This document shows, in pieces, positions 50,401 to 59,738 of a stretch of DNA of 64,000 bases. The stretch spans positions 7,753-71,752 of the forward strand of contig UQHF01000018.1 in the NCBI GenBank assembly GCA_900540785.1, written 5' to 3'. Each line of letters begins with the position of its first letter. The first letter of the stretch is position 1. The notes beneath the pieces are model-generated. The model searched no databases and was not told the origin of the DNA. It saw only the letters and a program-made list of their open reading frames with translations. The DNA comes from an uncultured Blautia sp. Lineage in GTDB: Bacteria; Bacillota; Clostridia; Lachnospirales; Lachnospiraceae. A program made the translations under genes and the position numbers.

Positions 50401-51699
50401 TTATTCCCCCTTTCCCAGAAGATAGTCAATAAACTGCTGGGCAGTTCGTCCTGTCAGCCCTCCGTGAGAAAGCTCCCATTTATTTGCCTCAAGAAGAAGC
50501 TCTTTTTCAGGCAGTGAAATATGGTAACGCTCTGCCAGAACCTTTACTATATTCTGAAACTCTTTTTTATTTGGTGCCCCGAAATAAATCCGTACTCCGA
50601 ACCGATATACAAGAGAAAGCTTTTCCTGCACTGTATCAGAAGAGTGCAGATCATCTTTATCCATAATTTCCAGCTTATCTCCCACACGTTCCCTCACAAG
50701 ATGACGTCGGTTGCTGGTTGCATAAATCAAAATATTATCCGGCTTTTTTTCAAGACCTCCCTCGATCACAGCCTTCAGATATTTATATTCGATCTCAAAT
50801 TCCTCGAAAGACAGATCATCCATATATAAAATAAATTTATAATTCCTGTTTTTAATCTGACGGATCACCTCGTTTAAATCCTGAAACTGGTGCTTATACA
50901 CCTCGATCACGCGAAGTCCGTCCTCATAATAGCGGTTTAAAATCCCTTTGATGCTTGAAGATTTTCCTGTTCCCGCATCACCGAAAAGAAGACAATTATT
51001 TGCTTTTCTTCCCTGCACAAATGCCTCTGTATTTTCAATGAGCTTCTGCTTTGGAATTTCATATCCCACAAGATCTTCCAGCTTCACATGTGCAATTCTT
51101 GTAATAGGAGCGATCACAACTTCTCCTTTTTCTCCGTGTTCGATGCGGAACGCCTTGTGAAGCCCAAGCTTTCCCACTCCGAAATCCCGGTAAAATCCCA
51201 CCATATCGTCCATAAATTCACCGACAGAAGAAGCCTCCGCCAAAGTCCGGCTCACGTTACAGATTCTGTCCCGGATCCGGGAATTGAACATCTTGCTGCT
51301 CCCGTCCACATTTTCATAATTACAGATCACAGAACAGCACCCGGTTCCATATATATGATCAAGGCGGTTCAAATCAAATTCATACAGTTCTTTAAAAAAA
51401 GAAAAATCCTGTTCCGCAAGACAGTTGATGCTCCCGGAAACCGCACCTTTGATCTCACACGCCGTGCTGAACGCATTTTCATGATTTACGAGAAGAAACG
51501 TCAGATAATTGTGCCAGAGATTCCCGGAAAAGCCATACATTCCCGCCATCTCCACAAGCCCGTGCACACACTTGTATAAAATCTCTTTTCCATTTTCTAA
51601 AGTCTCTTCTTTGTCACAGGCATTCATAAGGAATACCATATCTTCCAGTATTTTTCCTTCCGGAAAATCCCGGTAAAGAATACATTCTCCCAAATTCAA
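50401..51699 (-). CDS. DUF815 family AAA ATPase
   Basis: 432 residues. The N-terminal 190 residues are not recognised; then a P-loop ATPase: LLFGDAGTGKSSSIKGIL (Walker A), FILYMDDLSFEEFE (Walker B), IYATSNRRHLVRE (sensor 1). The DUF815 family is widespread and uncharacterised. The only good start is a TTG (51699), 2 nt after the pheA stop and behind GAGG, so translation is likely coupled to pheA. Confidence 0.85.
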   Translation of the reverse strand: MNLGECILYRDFPEGKILEDMVFLMNACDKEETLENGKEILYKCVHGLVEMAGMYGFSGNLWHNYLTFLLVNHENAFSTACEIKGAVSGSINCLAEQDFSFFKELYEFDLNRLDHIYGTGCCSVICNYENVDGSSKMFNSRIRDRICNVSRTLAEASSVGEFMDDMVGFYRDFGVGKLGLHKAFRIEHGEKGEVVIAPITRIAHVKLEDLVGYEIPKQKLIENTEAFVQGRKANNCLLFGDAGTGKSSSIKGILNRYYEDGLRVIEVYKHQFQDLNEVIRQIKNRNYKFILYMDDLSFEEFEIEYKYLKAVIEGGLEKKPDNILIYATSNRRHLVRERVGDKLEIMDKDDLHSSDTVQEKLSLVYRFGVRIYFGAPNKKEFQNIVKVLAERYHISLPEKELLLEANKWELSHGGLTGRTAQQFIDYLLGKGE

Positions 51700-51701
51700 C
51701 T

Positions 51702-52850
51702 CTATTCGCCTCTTTTCCTTCCGTAATTTCCCAATATCCGGAGAAGAATCGCTTCGGATTCCAGTCCACGGAGCGCGTTTTTCACAGCGCTGTCTCTTAA
51801 ATTCCCCTCAAAATCCACAAAGAAACGGTACTCCCAGGTTTTTCCCGGAATAGGGCGGGATTCGATCTTTGTCATGTTCAGCCCATTATAAATAATATGA
51901 GACAGCATATTATAGAGAGTTCCGCTCTCATGAGGCAGTTCAAAGCACACACTGATTTTTTCTGCGCCCTCCTCACATACCGGCTGTTTTCCCACAATGA
52001 TAAATCGTGTGGAATTCTCCTGATTTTCACAGATATTTTCTGCAAGAACAGAAAGACCGAACACCTCGCCCGCTTCCCGGCTTGCAATGGCAGCCTGGGA
52101 AGCATCGCCATCTTCTTTTACTTTCTTTGCAGCTCCTGCTGTATTTGCAGCCTCCGTTCTGTTCCACTCCTGATGGTTTTCCAGATATTTTTTGCACTGG
52201 GCAAGCCCCTGCTGATGAGAAACTACGCTCTTTATCTGAGAAAGCTCTGTTCCGGGAAGCCCCAGAAGCACATGCTCCACACGGATAATCTGCTCTCCTT
52301 CAATAAAAAGCTGATATTCTGTCAGCAGGTCATAAATATCCGCCACAATTCCTGCTGTGGAATTTTCAATAGGAAGCACTGCATAATCCGCTGTTCCGTT
52401 TTTTACTGCTTCCATAGCGTCTCTCCATGTTTTTACATGAAAGCTTTTTATTTCCTCACCAAAATACGCCCGCATGGCAGCGTAGCTGTAGGCGCCCTCC
52501 ACGCCCTGAAATGCCACGCTTGCATTTTTAAGAGGCAGTTTTTTTACAAATAGAAAATCTTCTTTTTCTTCCGCCCCCTTCTCTCCCAGAAGCTGATACT
52601 GGCGTTTTCTGCTGATCGCCATGATCTGCTGAAACAGTTCCTGGACTCCCAGAGCATTAAATTCACTATCTGCCCTGCTTTTTAAGGTTTCAATTTTCTG
52701 CCTTTCCCTTTCCGGATCAAGAACTTTTTTTCCTGTCTTTATTTTATACGCAGCCACATCTGCACAGATTTCCATTCGTTTCTGAAAAAGCTGCAATATT
52801 TCCTCATCTATCTCGTCAATTTTTCTTCTGCATTCCTGTAAATCAAGCAT
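51702..52850 (-). CDS. pheA: Bifunctional chorismate mutase / prephenate dehydratase
   Basis: 382 residues. It converts chorismate to prephenate and then phenylpyruvate for phenylalanine. AroQ-type mutase is at about 1-85 (LQECRRKIDEIDEEILQLFQKRMEI). The dehydratase is at about 110-285, with LPIENSTAG and NSTRFIIVG. A regulatory ACT domain with ESRP is at the end, so feedback by phenylalanine is likely. It overlaps folC by 8 nt. Confidence 0.94.
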   Translation of the reverse strand: MLDLQECRRKIDEIDEEILQLFQKRMEICADVAAYKIKTGKKVLDPERERQKIETLKSRADSEFNALGVQELFQQIMAISRKRQYQLLGEKGAEEKEDFLFVKKLPLKNASVAFQGVEGAYSYAAMRAYFGEEIKSFHVKTWRDAMEAVKNGTADYAVLPIENSTAGIVADIYDLLTEYQLFIEGEQIIRVEHVLLGLPGTELSQIKSVVSHQQGLAQCKKYLENHQEWNRTEAANTAGAAKKVKEDGDASQAAIASREAGEVFGLSVLAENICENQENSTRFIIVGKQPVCEEGAEKISVCFELPHESGTLYNMLSHIIYNGLNMTKIESRPIPGKTWEYRFFVDFEGNLRDSAVKNALRGLESEAILLRILGNYGRKRGE

Positions 52851-54144
52851 TTTTCTGTCTGTCCTTCCGTTTTTCTACTGTCTCGCTCAAAATCCCGATA
52901 AAGGAAAGAGAGCCAAAAGCGAGGATCACGTCTTTCTCACCTGCAAGGGAATAGGCAGCCTCTACTGCTTCCTCAATGTTTTTCATTGCCTGCACATCCT
53001 TATGAAAATCTTTTGCAGCCAGAGCAAGCTCCTCTGCCGGCAGAGCTCTTGGATTATCCGGCGCTTCAATGGTAAAAATCTTTTCCGCATAAGGGCAGGT
53101 TGCAGAAAGGACGGCTCTATAATCCTTATCCCGGAACATCCCCATAATAAAATAAATCCTTTTTCCGCTGAAATAATGACGTATGGAGGACGCCATTTTT
53201 TCTGCCGCCGCAGGGTTATGCGCCCCGTCTACGATAAAGAGGGGTTCTCTGGAAAGAACCGTAAACCGTCCGTTCCATCTTGTGTGGAAAAGCCCTTCTT
53301 TTCTCTGTTTCTCTGTAGTGGAAAATCCAAGTTCTGAAAGAAGGTTCAAAGTCTCCACTGCCAGAACTGCATTTTCCTTCTGATATACGCCTCCAAGAGA
53401 AATCCGGTACTCCTCCCCTTTATAAAGAAAGCTCTGTCCTTCTGGGCCTTCCTCCGTCACAAGGGCAAGCGCCCCGTCAGCCTCTCTGTAAGGAACGCCG
53501 CAGATTTCACATGCGCTTTTTATGGCAGTCTCCGCCTCCTGTTTCTGGTGTACGGTTATCATGGGGCAGCCCTTTTTTATAATGCCCGCTTTTGTTTTTG
53601 CGATCTCTCCCAGGGTATTTCCAAGAAATCCCATATGGTCCATACTGATAGAAACAAGAACCGACAAAAGAGGCGCTTTTATAATATTTGTAGCGTCCAG
53701 GCTTCCTCCCATTCCCACTTCAAGAAGTACCAGGTCACATTTTTTCATCTCAAAAAACAAAAACGCCACCGCCGTTTCCATTTCAAAAGGGGTGGGGTGA
53801 GGCAGACCTTCCTCTGTCATCTGAGAAATCGCCTGCGCTGTCCTGGAAAGGCAGATGGCAAAATCCTCCCTGGAAATCGCTTCCCCGGAAACTTCCATAC
53901 GTTCTCTGTAAGAATAAAGCGTGGGGGAAATATAACGTCCCACCCTGTATCCTGACTCTCTCAGCACAGTATATAAATATGCAATCACGGAACCTTTTCC
54001 ATTGGTTCCTGCCACATGGATCATTTTCAGTTTATCCTGCGGATTCCCGAGACGCTCCATAAGCTCTCTCATGTTATCAAGCCCCAGAACACTTCCGTAT
54101 TTCTGGGCATCTTCTATGTATTTCCGGCTTTCCTGATAGTTCAT
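52843..54144 (-). CDS. folC: Folylpolyglutamate synthase / dihydrofolate synthase
   Basis: 433 residues of the Mur ligase fold. It adds glutamate to folates. ATP loop GTNGKGSVIAYL (about 46-57), SPTLYSYRERM, FFEMKKCDLVLLEVGMGGSLDATN (Mg2+ and substrate), SMDHMGFLGNTLGEIA and VDGAHNPAAAEKM are all present. A strong promoter lies 36 bp upstream, so it heads the folC-pheA-DUF815-ppx-ppk1 operon. Confidence 0.94.
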   Translation of the reverse strand: MNYQESRKYIEDAQKYGSVLGLDNMRELMERLGNPQDKLKMIHVAGTNGKGSVIAYLYTVLRESGYRVGRYISPTLYSYRERMEVSGEAISREDFAICLSRTAQAISQMTEEGLPHPTPFEMETAVAFLFFEMKKCDLVLLEVGMGGSLDATNIIKAPLLSVLVSISMDHMGFLGNTLGEIAKTKAGIIKKGCPMITVHQKQEAETAIKSACEICGVPYREADGALALVTEEGPEGQSFLYKGEEYRISLGGVYQKENAVLAVETLNLLSELGFSTTEKQRKEGLFHTRWNGRFTVLSREPLFIVDGAHNPAAAEKMASSIRHYFSGKRIYFIMGMFRDKDYRAVLSATCPYAEKIFTIEAPDNPRALPAEELALAAKDFHKDVQAMKNIEEAVEAAYSLAGEKDVILAFGSLSFIGILSETVEKRKDRQKNA

Positions 54145-54180
54145 TTTCTTTTAGCTCCCGTTTTTTCAAATCTTTTCGTC

Positions 54181-54209
54181 ATTATATCCCACCTGTATTA
54201 TTTTTTCAA
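54181..54209 (-). promoter_or_regulatory. Sigma-A promoter of the folC operon
   Basis: On the minus strand TTGAAA (54204-54209) and TATAAT (54181-54186) are 17 bp apart. It would drive folC through ppk1, as no other gap in that run exceeds 26 nt. Confidence 0.82.
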
Positions 54210-54264
54210 GGTTGGCAATACTACAAACAGGTTAAATTTTTGTAAAATATAAAGGAGATTCCTT

Positions 54265-54654
54265 ATGCTCAAACGAAACTTTCTGCTGTGCGGCTCTCTC
54301 GGCTGGTGTCTGGAAGTTTTCTGGACAGGAATGCACTCTCTTCTCTCCGGAGAAGCCACCATGACGGGCGAAAGCTCTCTTCTTATGTTTCCTATATACG
54401 GGTGCGCCGCCCTGATAAAGCCGATATACAAAAAAATCGCCTCCTTTCCTGTCCTTCTTCGGGGAAGCCTCTATACAGGAGGAATTTTTCTTATAGAATA
54501 TATTTCCGGGAGCATCTTAAAACACTTTCATATGTGCCCCTGGGATTACAGCAGCTCCCCCTGGCAGTTTCACGGCGTGATCCGTTTTGATTACGCGCCT
54601 GTATGGTTTTTTACAGGTCTCTTTTTTGAAAAAATACTTACGAAATCATCTTGA
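54265..54654 (+). CDS. Small membrane protein of the 'putative ABC transporter permease' (CmpB-like) family
   Basis: 129 residues, about four membrane segments. FLLCGSLGWCLEVFWTGMHSLL at the start, FPIYGCAALIKPIY in the middle and GIFLIEYISGSIL then CPWDYSSSPWQFHGVIRFDYAPVWFFTGLFFE are typical of the PF06541-type family found in Firmicutes. Despite its name no ATPase is near, so transport is unproven. AAAGGAGATTCCTT precedes the ATG. Divergent from folC. Confidence 0.8.
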   Translation: MLKRNFLLCGSLGWCLEVFWTGMHSLLSGEATMTGESSLLMFPIYGCAALIKPIYKKIASFPVLLRGSLYTGGIFLIEYISGSILKHFHMCPWDYSSSPWQFHGVIRFDYAPVWFFTGLFFEKILTKSS

Positions 54655-54679
54655 AAAAAGCCCCCGGGTATTATATTAT
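54651..54679 (+). promoter_or_regulatory. Sigma-A promoter of pyrBI
   Basis: TTGAAA (54651-54656) overlaps the stop of the previous gene; TATTAT (54674-54679) is 17 bp further. The roughly 45-nt leader holds a short AGGG/CCCT hairpin and an ATACC that can pair with GGTAT next to the pyrB ribosome binding site. Confidence 0.75.
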
Positions 54680-54728
54680 GATTAGTTAGAAGGGATTTCA
54701 CCCTGATACCAAAAAACGGAGGTATAAC

Positions 54729-55652
54729 ATGAAACACTTAATGAGTCCATTGGATTTTTCCGTAGAAGAACTTGACAAGCTCCTTGACCTTGCCAACGAC
54801 ATCGAAAAAAATCCAAAAAAATACGCACATACATGTGATGACAAAAGGCTCGCTACTTTATTCTATGAGCCAAGCACACGTACACGTTTAAGCTTTGAAG
54901 CTGCCATGATGAATCTGGGCGGTAAAGTTTTAGGCTTCTCTTCCGCTGATTCCAGTTCTGCTGCAAAAGGCGAGAGTGTCGCAGACACAATCCGCGTAAC
55001 TTCCTGCTATGCCGACATCTGCGCTATGCGCCACCCAAAAGAAGGTGCTCCGCTTGTAGCATCTATGGCTTCTTCTATTCCTGTTATCAATGCCGGAGAC
55101 GGCGGCCACCAGCACCCTACACAGACCTTAACCGACCTTCTGACTATCCGCTCCCTGAAAGGACGCCTGAACAACATCACCATCGGTCTGTGCGGCGACT
55201 TAAAATTCGGACGTACCGTACACTCTCTGATCGAGGCTTTGGTACGTTATGACAATGTGAAATTTGTTCTCATCTCCCCGGAAGAGCTTCGCATTCCAAG
55301 CTACATCCGCGAAGATGTATTAGCACGAAACAACAAAGAATTTGAAGAAGTAGAACGTCTTGAGGACGCACTTCCCCAGCTTGACATCCTCTATATGACA
55401 CGCGTACAGAAAGAGCGTTTCTTCAACGAGGAAGATTATGTGCGCATGAAAGACTTCTACATACTGGACAAAGCAAAAATGGAACTTGCAAAAGAAGATA
55501 TGTACGTTCTTCACCCGCTGCCCCGTGTAAATGAAATCTCCGTAGAAGTGGATTCTGACCCGAGAGCAGCTTATTTTAAACAGGCACAGTACGGCGTTTA
55601 TGTCCGTATGGCACTGATTCTTACATTACTGGAGGTGGAACTGCCATGTTAA
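54729..55652 (+). CDS. pyrB: Aspartate carbamoyltransferase, catalytic chain
   Basis: 307 residues. It joins carbamoyl phosphate and aspartate, the first committed step of pyrimidine synthesis. STRTRLSFEAAM (carbamoyl phosphate site, about 50-61), HPTQTLTDL, and HPLPRVNEIS are intact. GGAGGTATAAC precedes the ATG. No other pyr gene follows pyrI here. Confidence 0.97.
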   Translation: MKHLMSPLDFSVEELDKLLDLANDIEKNPKKYAHTCDDKRLATLFYEPSTRTRLSFEAAMMNLGGKVLGFSSADSSSAAKGESVADTIRVTSCYADICAMRHPKEGAPLVASMASSIPVINAGDGGHQHPTQTLTDLLTIRSLKGRLNNITIGLCGDLKFGRTVHSLIEALVRYDNVKFVLISPEELRIPSYIREDVLARNNKEFEEVERLEDALPQLDILYMTRVQKERFFNEEDYVRMKDFYILDKAKMELAKEDMYVLHPLPRVNEISVEVDSDPRAAYFKQAQYGVYVRMALILTLLEVELPC

Positions 55653-56083
55653 ATGTTGGAGCACTGAAGGAAGGCTATGTACTGGACCATATCAAAGCCG
55701 GCAAAGCCATGACGATTTACCACGACTTAAAACTGGACAAACTGGACTGTACCGTTGCCATCATCAAAAACGCCCGCAGCAATAAAATGGGCAAAAAGGA
55801 CATCATCAAAGTAGAATGTCCTCTTGGTGATGTTGACCTTGATATTCTCGGCTTTATCGATCACAACATTACCGTAAATATCATCAAGGATTCCAAAATC
55901 GTAGATAAAAAAGAACTGAAACTGCCAAAGCAGGTAGTAAATGTGATCAAATGTAAAAACCCGCGCTGTATTACTTCTATTGAGCAGGAGCTTGACCACA
56001 TCTTCGTTCTTGCAGATGAGGAAAAAGAAATTTACAGATGTAAATACTGCGAAGAGAAGTACAGAGGAAAACGCAACAAATAA
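55646..56083 (+). CDS. pyrI: Aspartate carbamoyltransferase, regulatory chain
   Basis: 145 residues. It binds CTP/ATP and makes the transcarbamylase holoenzyme allosteric. The N-terminal nucleotide domain (YVLDHIKAGKAMTIY) and the C-terminal zinc domain with CKNPRC and CKYC (four Cys) are complete. It overlaps pyrB by 7 nt, so translation is coupled. Confidence 0.96.
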   Translation: MLNVGALKEGYVLDHIKAGKAMTIYHDLKLDKLDCTVAIIKNARSNKMGKKDIIKVECPLGDVDLDILGFIDHNITVNIIKDSKIVDKKELKLPKQVVNVIKCKNPRCITSIEQELDHIFVLADEEKEIYRCKYCEEKYRGKRNK

Positions 56084-56094
56084 GGATACAAAAC

Positions 56095-56142
56095 GAACCC
56101 GGCTCGCCATAAACAGGAGAACCGGGTTCTTACATTTTTCTT
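56095..56142 (+). terminator. Terminator after pyrI
   Basis: GAACCCGG (56095-56102) pairs with CCGGGTTC (56122-56129), followed by TTACATTTTTC. Confidence 0.8.
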
Positions 56143-56159
56143 ATATTTATTTTCGTATA

Positions 56160-56510
56160 CGCAATCAGACCGATAAGCCGGGTTATGTCATTGGGTAATC
56201 ATCTATCTAGGCCCTTTGTTGCCAGAGGGCTCAAGCGACCCACCTGAAAGCACGACGGGCAGCCGTATCGCTTTCTTTTCGGTCTTGCTTCGAATGGAGT
56301 TTACATGTGCCCGGTCTGTTACCAGAACGGCGGTAGTCTCTTACACTGCCTTTCCACCCTTACCGGGGAAATCCCGGCGGTTTATTTCTGTTGCACTGGT
56401 CTGGGAGTCACCTCCACCGGACGTTATCCGGCATCCTGCCCTGCGAAGCCCGGACTTTCCTCGTCTGAACCCTTTCGTCTGTTCAGCCGCGATTACCTGG
56501 CCTGGTTGCG
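56160..56510 (-). ncRNA. rnpB: RNase P RNA
   Basis: Catalytic RNA for 5' maturation of tRNAs. On the minus strand: GAGGAAAGTCCGGGCT (the universal 5' core), AGTGCAACAGAAA, CCGGTAAGGGTGGAAAGG, AGGTGGGTCGCTTGAG and CATAACCCGGCTTATCG near the 3' end. The ends pair as P1 (CGCAACCAGGCC with GGTCTGATTGCG, with a C-A mismatch and a G-T pair), which sets the boundaries within a few nucleotides. The upstream protein gene ends 43 nt before it. Confidence 0.95.
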
Positions 56511-56553
56511 CAAGCGCTATTTTATCACGTTTTCCCGCACTTGTAAAGAGAAT

Positions 56554-58224
56554 TTACACATTAAAACAGCTTCCTCCGATAAATTCCCGCAAAAGCGAAT
56601 TATTCGGTACTTCCTCACTTGGAACAGGAACAAAATAATCAAAAAATTTCAAAAGGCGTTTTGCCTCCTCATACTCCGGCTCATTTTTTCCAATCCCAAA
56701 AAGAAGCGGCTCTGCATAAACCTTCAGACAGGCAAGCTCATATACAAGTGCCGAGTTAAACATCACGTCCGCCTGCTCCTGGAACGGGAAAATATTCTCT
56801 TCCTCTCCCCTTCTCACAGAAGGCCACCTTGCAATGGTTTCTTTTGCAGACGTTCCCCTTGTTCTTGCATCACGGACAATACGCCGGATCAGACGTCCGT
56901 CTGTTGTTGGAATCCGGTTGTGCTCATCGATATTTAGCTGAGTCAGAGCGCTGATATAAATTTTAAACTTGCTCTCTTTTGGAAGCGCATAGCTTAAACG
57001 GTCATTCAAACCGTGGATTCCTTCAATTACAAGAATGTCCTCTTTTCCCAGCTTCAGATGATCTCCTTTATACTCACGCTTTCCTGTCACAAAATTATAA
57101 ACGGGAAGCTCCACTTCCTCTCCGGAAAGAAGGGAAAGCATATTTTTGTTAAACAGCTCCACATCTATGGCTTCCAGACATTCATAATTTTTCTCCCCAA
57201 ACTCATCAAGAGGCGTATCTTCCCTGTTTACGAAATAATTGTCAACCGCTATTGGGTGAGGCCGCATTCCATGTGCCATAAGCTGAATAGACAGCCTGTG
57301 GGAAAACGTAGTTTTTCCGGAAGAGGACGGTCCTGCGATCATTACAAATTTTACATTTCCTCTGTCCTTTATCTGCTGCGCTATATCTGAAATTTTTGCC
57401 TCATGGAGCGCCTCCTGAATAAGAAGAAGATTTCCCACTCCTTCTTTTGTCAGCCTGTCGTTTAAGTCTCCCACTGTGGCAACGTCCATTTTTTCGCCCC
57501 ACTCCTGAGATTCTTTCTGAACTGCAAAAATCTTATCCTGCGGAACAAACGGCTCCAGCTTATCCGGCGTTTCTTTTCTTGGAAGAATCAGCACAAATCC
57601 CTCATCATAGAGCTGAAGGTCAAAATATTTCACATACCCCGTATGGCATGCCATAAATCCATAGAAATAATCCTCAAAGTTTTCAATGCTGTAGATATTT
57701 ACCCTTGAGACACGGCGGTAACGGAACAGCTTCTCTTTATCATACATATGGTGTTTATGAAAAAGGGCAATCGCCTCATCTGTTCCCACACTCCTCTTTA
57801 TAATAGGAAGCTCTGCTTCTACAAGCTCTTCCATCCTCTTCTTTACAGAAGAAAGAAACTCTTCTGTAAGAGCAGTCCCGCCCTCCATTGTAAAGTAAAG
57901 GCCGTTCCCAAGAGCATAATGAACAACTGTTTTTTCCAGATTCTTCTTTCCTGCCACATCATAAATGGCTTTTAACAGAAGAAAGGTGGCACTTCTCACA
58001 TAAGCGTTATGACCGATTGCGTCTCTCGTTGTAACAAATCCAAGCGTACAGTCTTTTTTCAGATGCTTATGAAGCTCTCTAAGCTTCCCGCCCACTGTCA
58101 CAAGAATGATGGGCGCATCCTCCCTGTCCTGATACTCCTTTGCAATCTCCCAGTAGGAAATTCCTGCCGGATACTCTTTTTTCTCCCCGCCTATTGTTAC
58201 ACAACACATTTTCTGTTCTGTCAT
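56554..58224 (-). CDS. Nucleoside (uridine) kinase-like protein with TGS/ThrRS-like N-terminus
   Basis: About 556 residues. The N-terminal 60 residues are TGS-like, followed by a threonyl-tRNA synthetase second-domain-like segment (LFHKHHMYDKEKLFRYR). The C-terminal half is a uridine kinase/phosphoribulokinase P-loop: MIAGPSSSGKTTFSHRL near residue 300, VIEGIHGLND, RRIVRDARTRG. The fusion is known in Clostridia; the N-terminal part probably lacks synthetase activity. The ATG at 58224 follows AAAGGAGGTACTTGATA. Confidence 0.88.
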   Translation of the reverse strand: MTEQKMCCVTIGGEKKEYPAGISYWEIAKEYQDREDAPIILVTVGGKLRELHKHLKKDCTLGFVTTRDAIGHNAYVRSATFLLLKAIYDVAGKKNLEKTVVHYALGNGLYFTMEGGTALTEEFLSSVKKRMEELVEAELPIIKRSVGTDEAIALFHKHHMYDKEKLFRYRRVSRVNIYSIENFEDYFYGFMACHTGYVKYFDLQLYDEGFVLILPRKETPDKLEPFVPQDKIFAVQKESQEWGEKMDVATVGDLNDRLTKEGVGNLLLIQEALHEAKISDIAQQIKDRGNVKFVMIAGPSSSGKTTFSHRLSIQLMAHGMRPHPIAVDNYFVNREDTPLDEFGEKNYECLEAIDVELFNKNMLSLLSGEEVELPVYNFVTGKREYKGDHLKLGKEDILVIEGIHGLNDRLSYALPKESKFKIYISALTQLNIDEHNRIPTTDGRLIRRIVRDARTRGTSAKETIARWPSVRRGEEENIFPFQEQADVMFNSALVYELACLKVYAEPLLFGIGKNEPEYEEAKRLLKFFDYFVPVPSEEVPNNSLLREFIGGSCFNV

Positions 58225-58251
58225 TATCAAGTACCTCCTTTTGCTGCACTT

Positions 58252-59034
58252 TTATACTACAGTATACGGGCTTTTCACCTCTGCGCAGGTAACGGAAAGC
58301 TCCGGAAACGCCTCAAGAAGAACTTTCTTTAAAGCGTCAGCAAAAATATATTCTGTTCCGTAATGCCCTGCGTCAATAATAGCAATTCCCTCTGCCACTG
58401 CATCAATTCCCGTATGATGGTCAATATCTCCTGTCACATACACATCTGCCCCTGCGCGAATGGCATCTTTTATCATGCTTTTTCCTGAACCGGTACAGAC
58501 AGCCGCCACTTCCACTTCCATATCCGGATTTCCGTAAAATCGGATATCCGAAAGACCATTGCACTTTTTCACATACCGGGCACATTCCAGAAGAGACATT
58601 TTCTCCGGCAGTTTTCCCACACGGCCAAAGCCCTCCGGATTCTCTCTTTCCTGATTGGTAACAGACAACACCTCTGTGTCTTTAATTTTTAAATATCCGG
58701 CACTTAAATCTGCCATTCCCAGAATATCGTAATTTGTGTGCATGGCATAATAAGGAATGTCTTTCTGGATCAGCTTTATAATCTTCCTTCCTGTAAAGGT
58801 ATGATTATTTATTTTTTTTATTCCGGAAAAAATCATAGGATGGTGGGTGATGATCATATCCGCTCCCGCCCTCTCTGCCTCGCTTAATACTTCCTCCGTA
58901 AGATCAAGGGCAAGAAACACATGAGACACTTCTTTCTCATCATTTCCAACCAAAAGCCCTACATTGTCCCAGTCCTCCGCAAAGGAGGGAGAATACTTTT
59001 CTTCCAGCCACGAAATCAGTTCACATGCTTTCAT
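58252..59034 (-). CDS. Nif3-like dinuclear metal protein
   Basis: 260 residues, the single-domain form without the PII-like insert. Metal ligands sit in IITHHPMIFSG (two His, near 63) and GHYGTEYIF near the end. NIF3/DUF34 proteins are linked to GTP cyclohydrolase-like chemistry but their activity is not settled. It overlaps trmK by 14 nt, a pairing conserved in Firmicutes. Confidence 0.93.
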   Translation of the reverse strand: MKACELISWLEEKYSPSFAEDWDNVGLLVGNDEKEVSHVFLALDLTEEVLSEAERAGADMIITHHPMIFSGIKKINNHTFTGRKIIKLIQKDIPYYAMHTNYDILGMADLSAGYLKIKDTEVLSVTNQERENPEGFGRVGKLPEKMSLLECARYVKKCNGLSDIRFYGNPDMEVEVAAVCTGSGKSMIKDAIRAGADVYVTGDIDHHTGIDAVAEGIAIIDAGHYGTEYIFADALKKVLLEAFPELSVTCAEVKSPYTVV

Positions 59035-59728
59035 ATCGTTTCAGAGCAGCTTCTATCTGCTCTTTTTCCTCCTTTACTTCCTGCATACGCGCTTCTGCCG
59101 TTCCTTTTGAAACATTTGAAAGACGCTCCAGAATCTCATTCCTGATACGGAGTTCTCTTTCCAGGTATTGTTTCAGAACAGGATGCTTCCCAGCAAGAAG
59201 ATGCTTTCCAAACATCTCCTCTTCCTTTGTCCATTTTTCCATGTTCTCTTTTTTTACAAGAAGCACCTTCATAATCGGATAAAATTTTCCATCTTCAAGA
59301 ATCATTTCTTCTTTTACGATCTCCCAGCCTTCTTCCCGTATAAAATGCCGGAAATGAGGAATATCAGACTGTGGCTGAAGAATCATTTCCTGAAACGTCT
59401 CTCTGACTGTCTTTCCTTCTGTGAGGATCCGTTCCATGAGAGGACCGCCCATTCCTGCAATTACAAGGGTATCTCCCTCTCCCGGAGCAATCGCAGAAAG
59501 TCCGTCAGAAAGTCTTGTTTCTATGTATGCCTCAAGACCATACTGGGAAATATGCTCCTCTGCCCTGGACAGAGGACCTTTTCTCACATCCGCGGCAACA
59601 GCCCCCGGGATTTTTTTATTAAGAAGCAGATATACCGGGAGATACCCGTGGTCACATCCCACATCAACAAGCTTATTCCCCTCTGTCACCATATCTGCAA
59701 TGGCACAAAGACGTAAGGATAACTGCAT
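59021..59728 (-). CDS. trmK: tRNA (adenine(22)-N1)-methyltransferase TrmK
   Basis: About 235 residues. A Rossmann methyltransferase that makes m1A22 in tRNA. SAM site VDVGCDHGYLPVYLL near residue 25; TLVIAGMGGPLMERIL and LQPQSDIPHFRHFI follow. The C-terminal 60 residues are coiled-coil, typical of the family. AAGGAGAAGAAT precedes the ATG at 59728. 10 nt after rpoD. Confidence 0.92.
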   Translation of the reverse strand: MQLSLRLCAIADMVTEGNKLVDVGCDHGYLPVYLLLNKKIPGAVAADVRKGPLSRAEEHISQYGLEAYIETRLSDGLSAIAPGEGDTLVIAGMGGPLMERILTEGKTVRETFQEMILQPQSDIPHFRHFIREEGWEIVKEEMILEDGKFYPIMKVLLVKKENMEKWTKEEEMFGKHLLAGKHPVLKQYLERELRIRNEILERLSNVSKGTAEARMQEVKEEKEQIEAALKRYESM

Positions 59729-59738
59729 ATTCTTCTCC

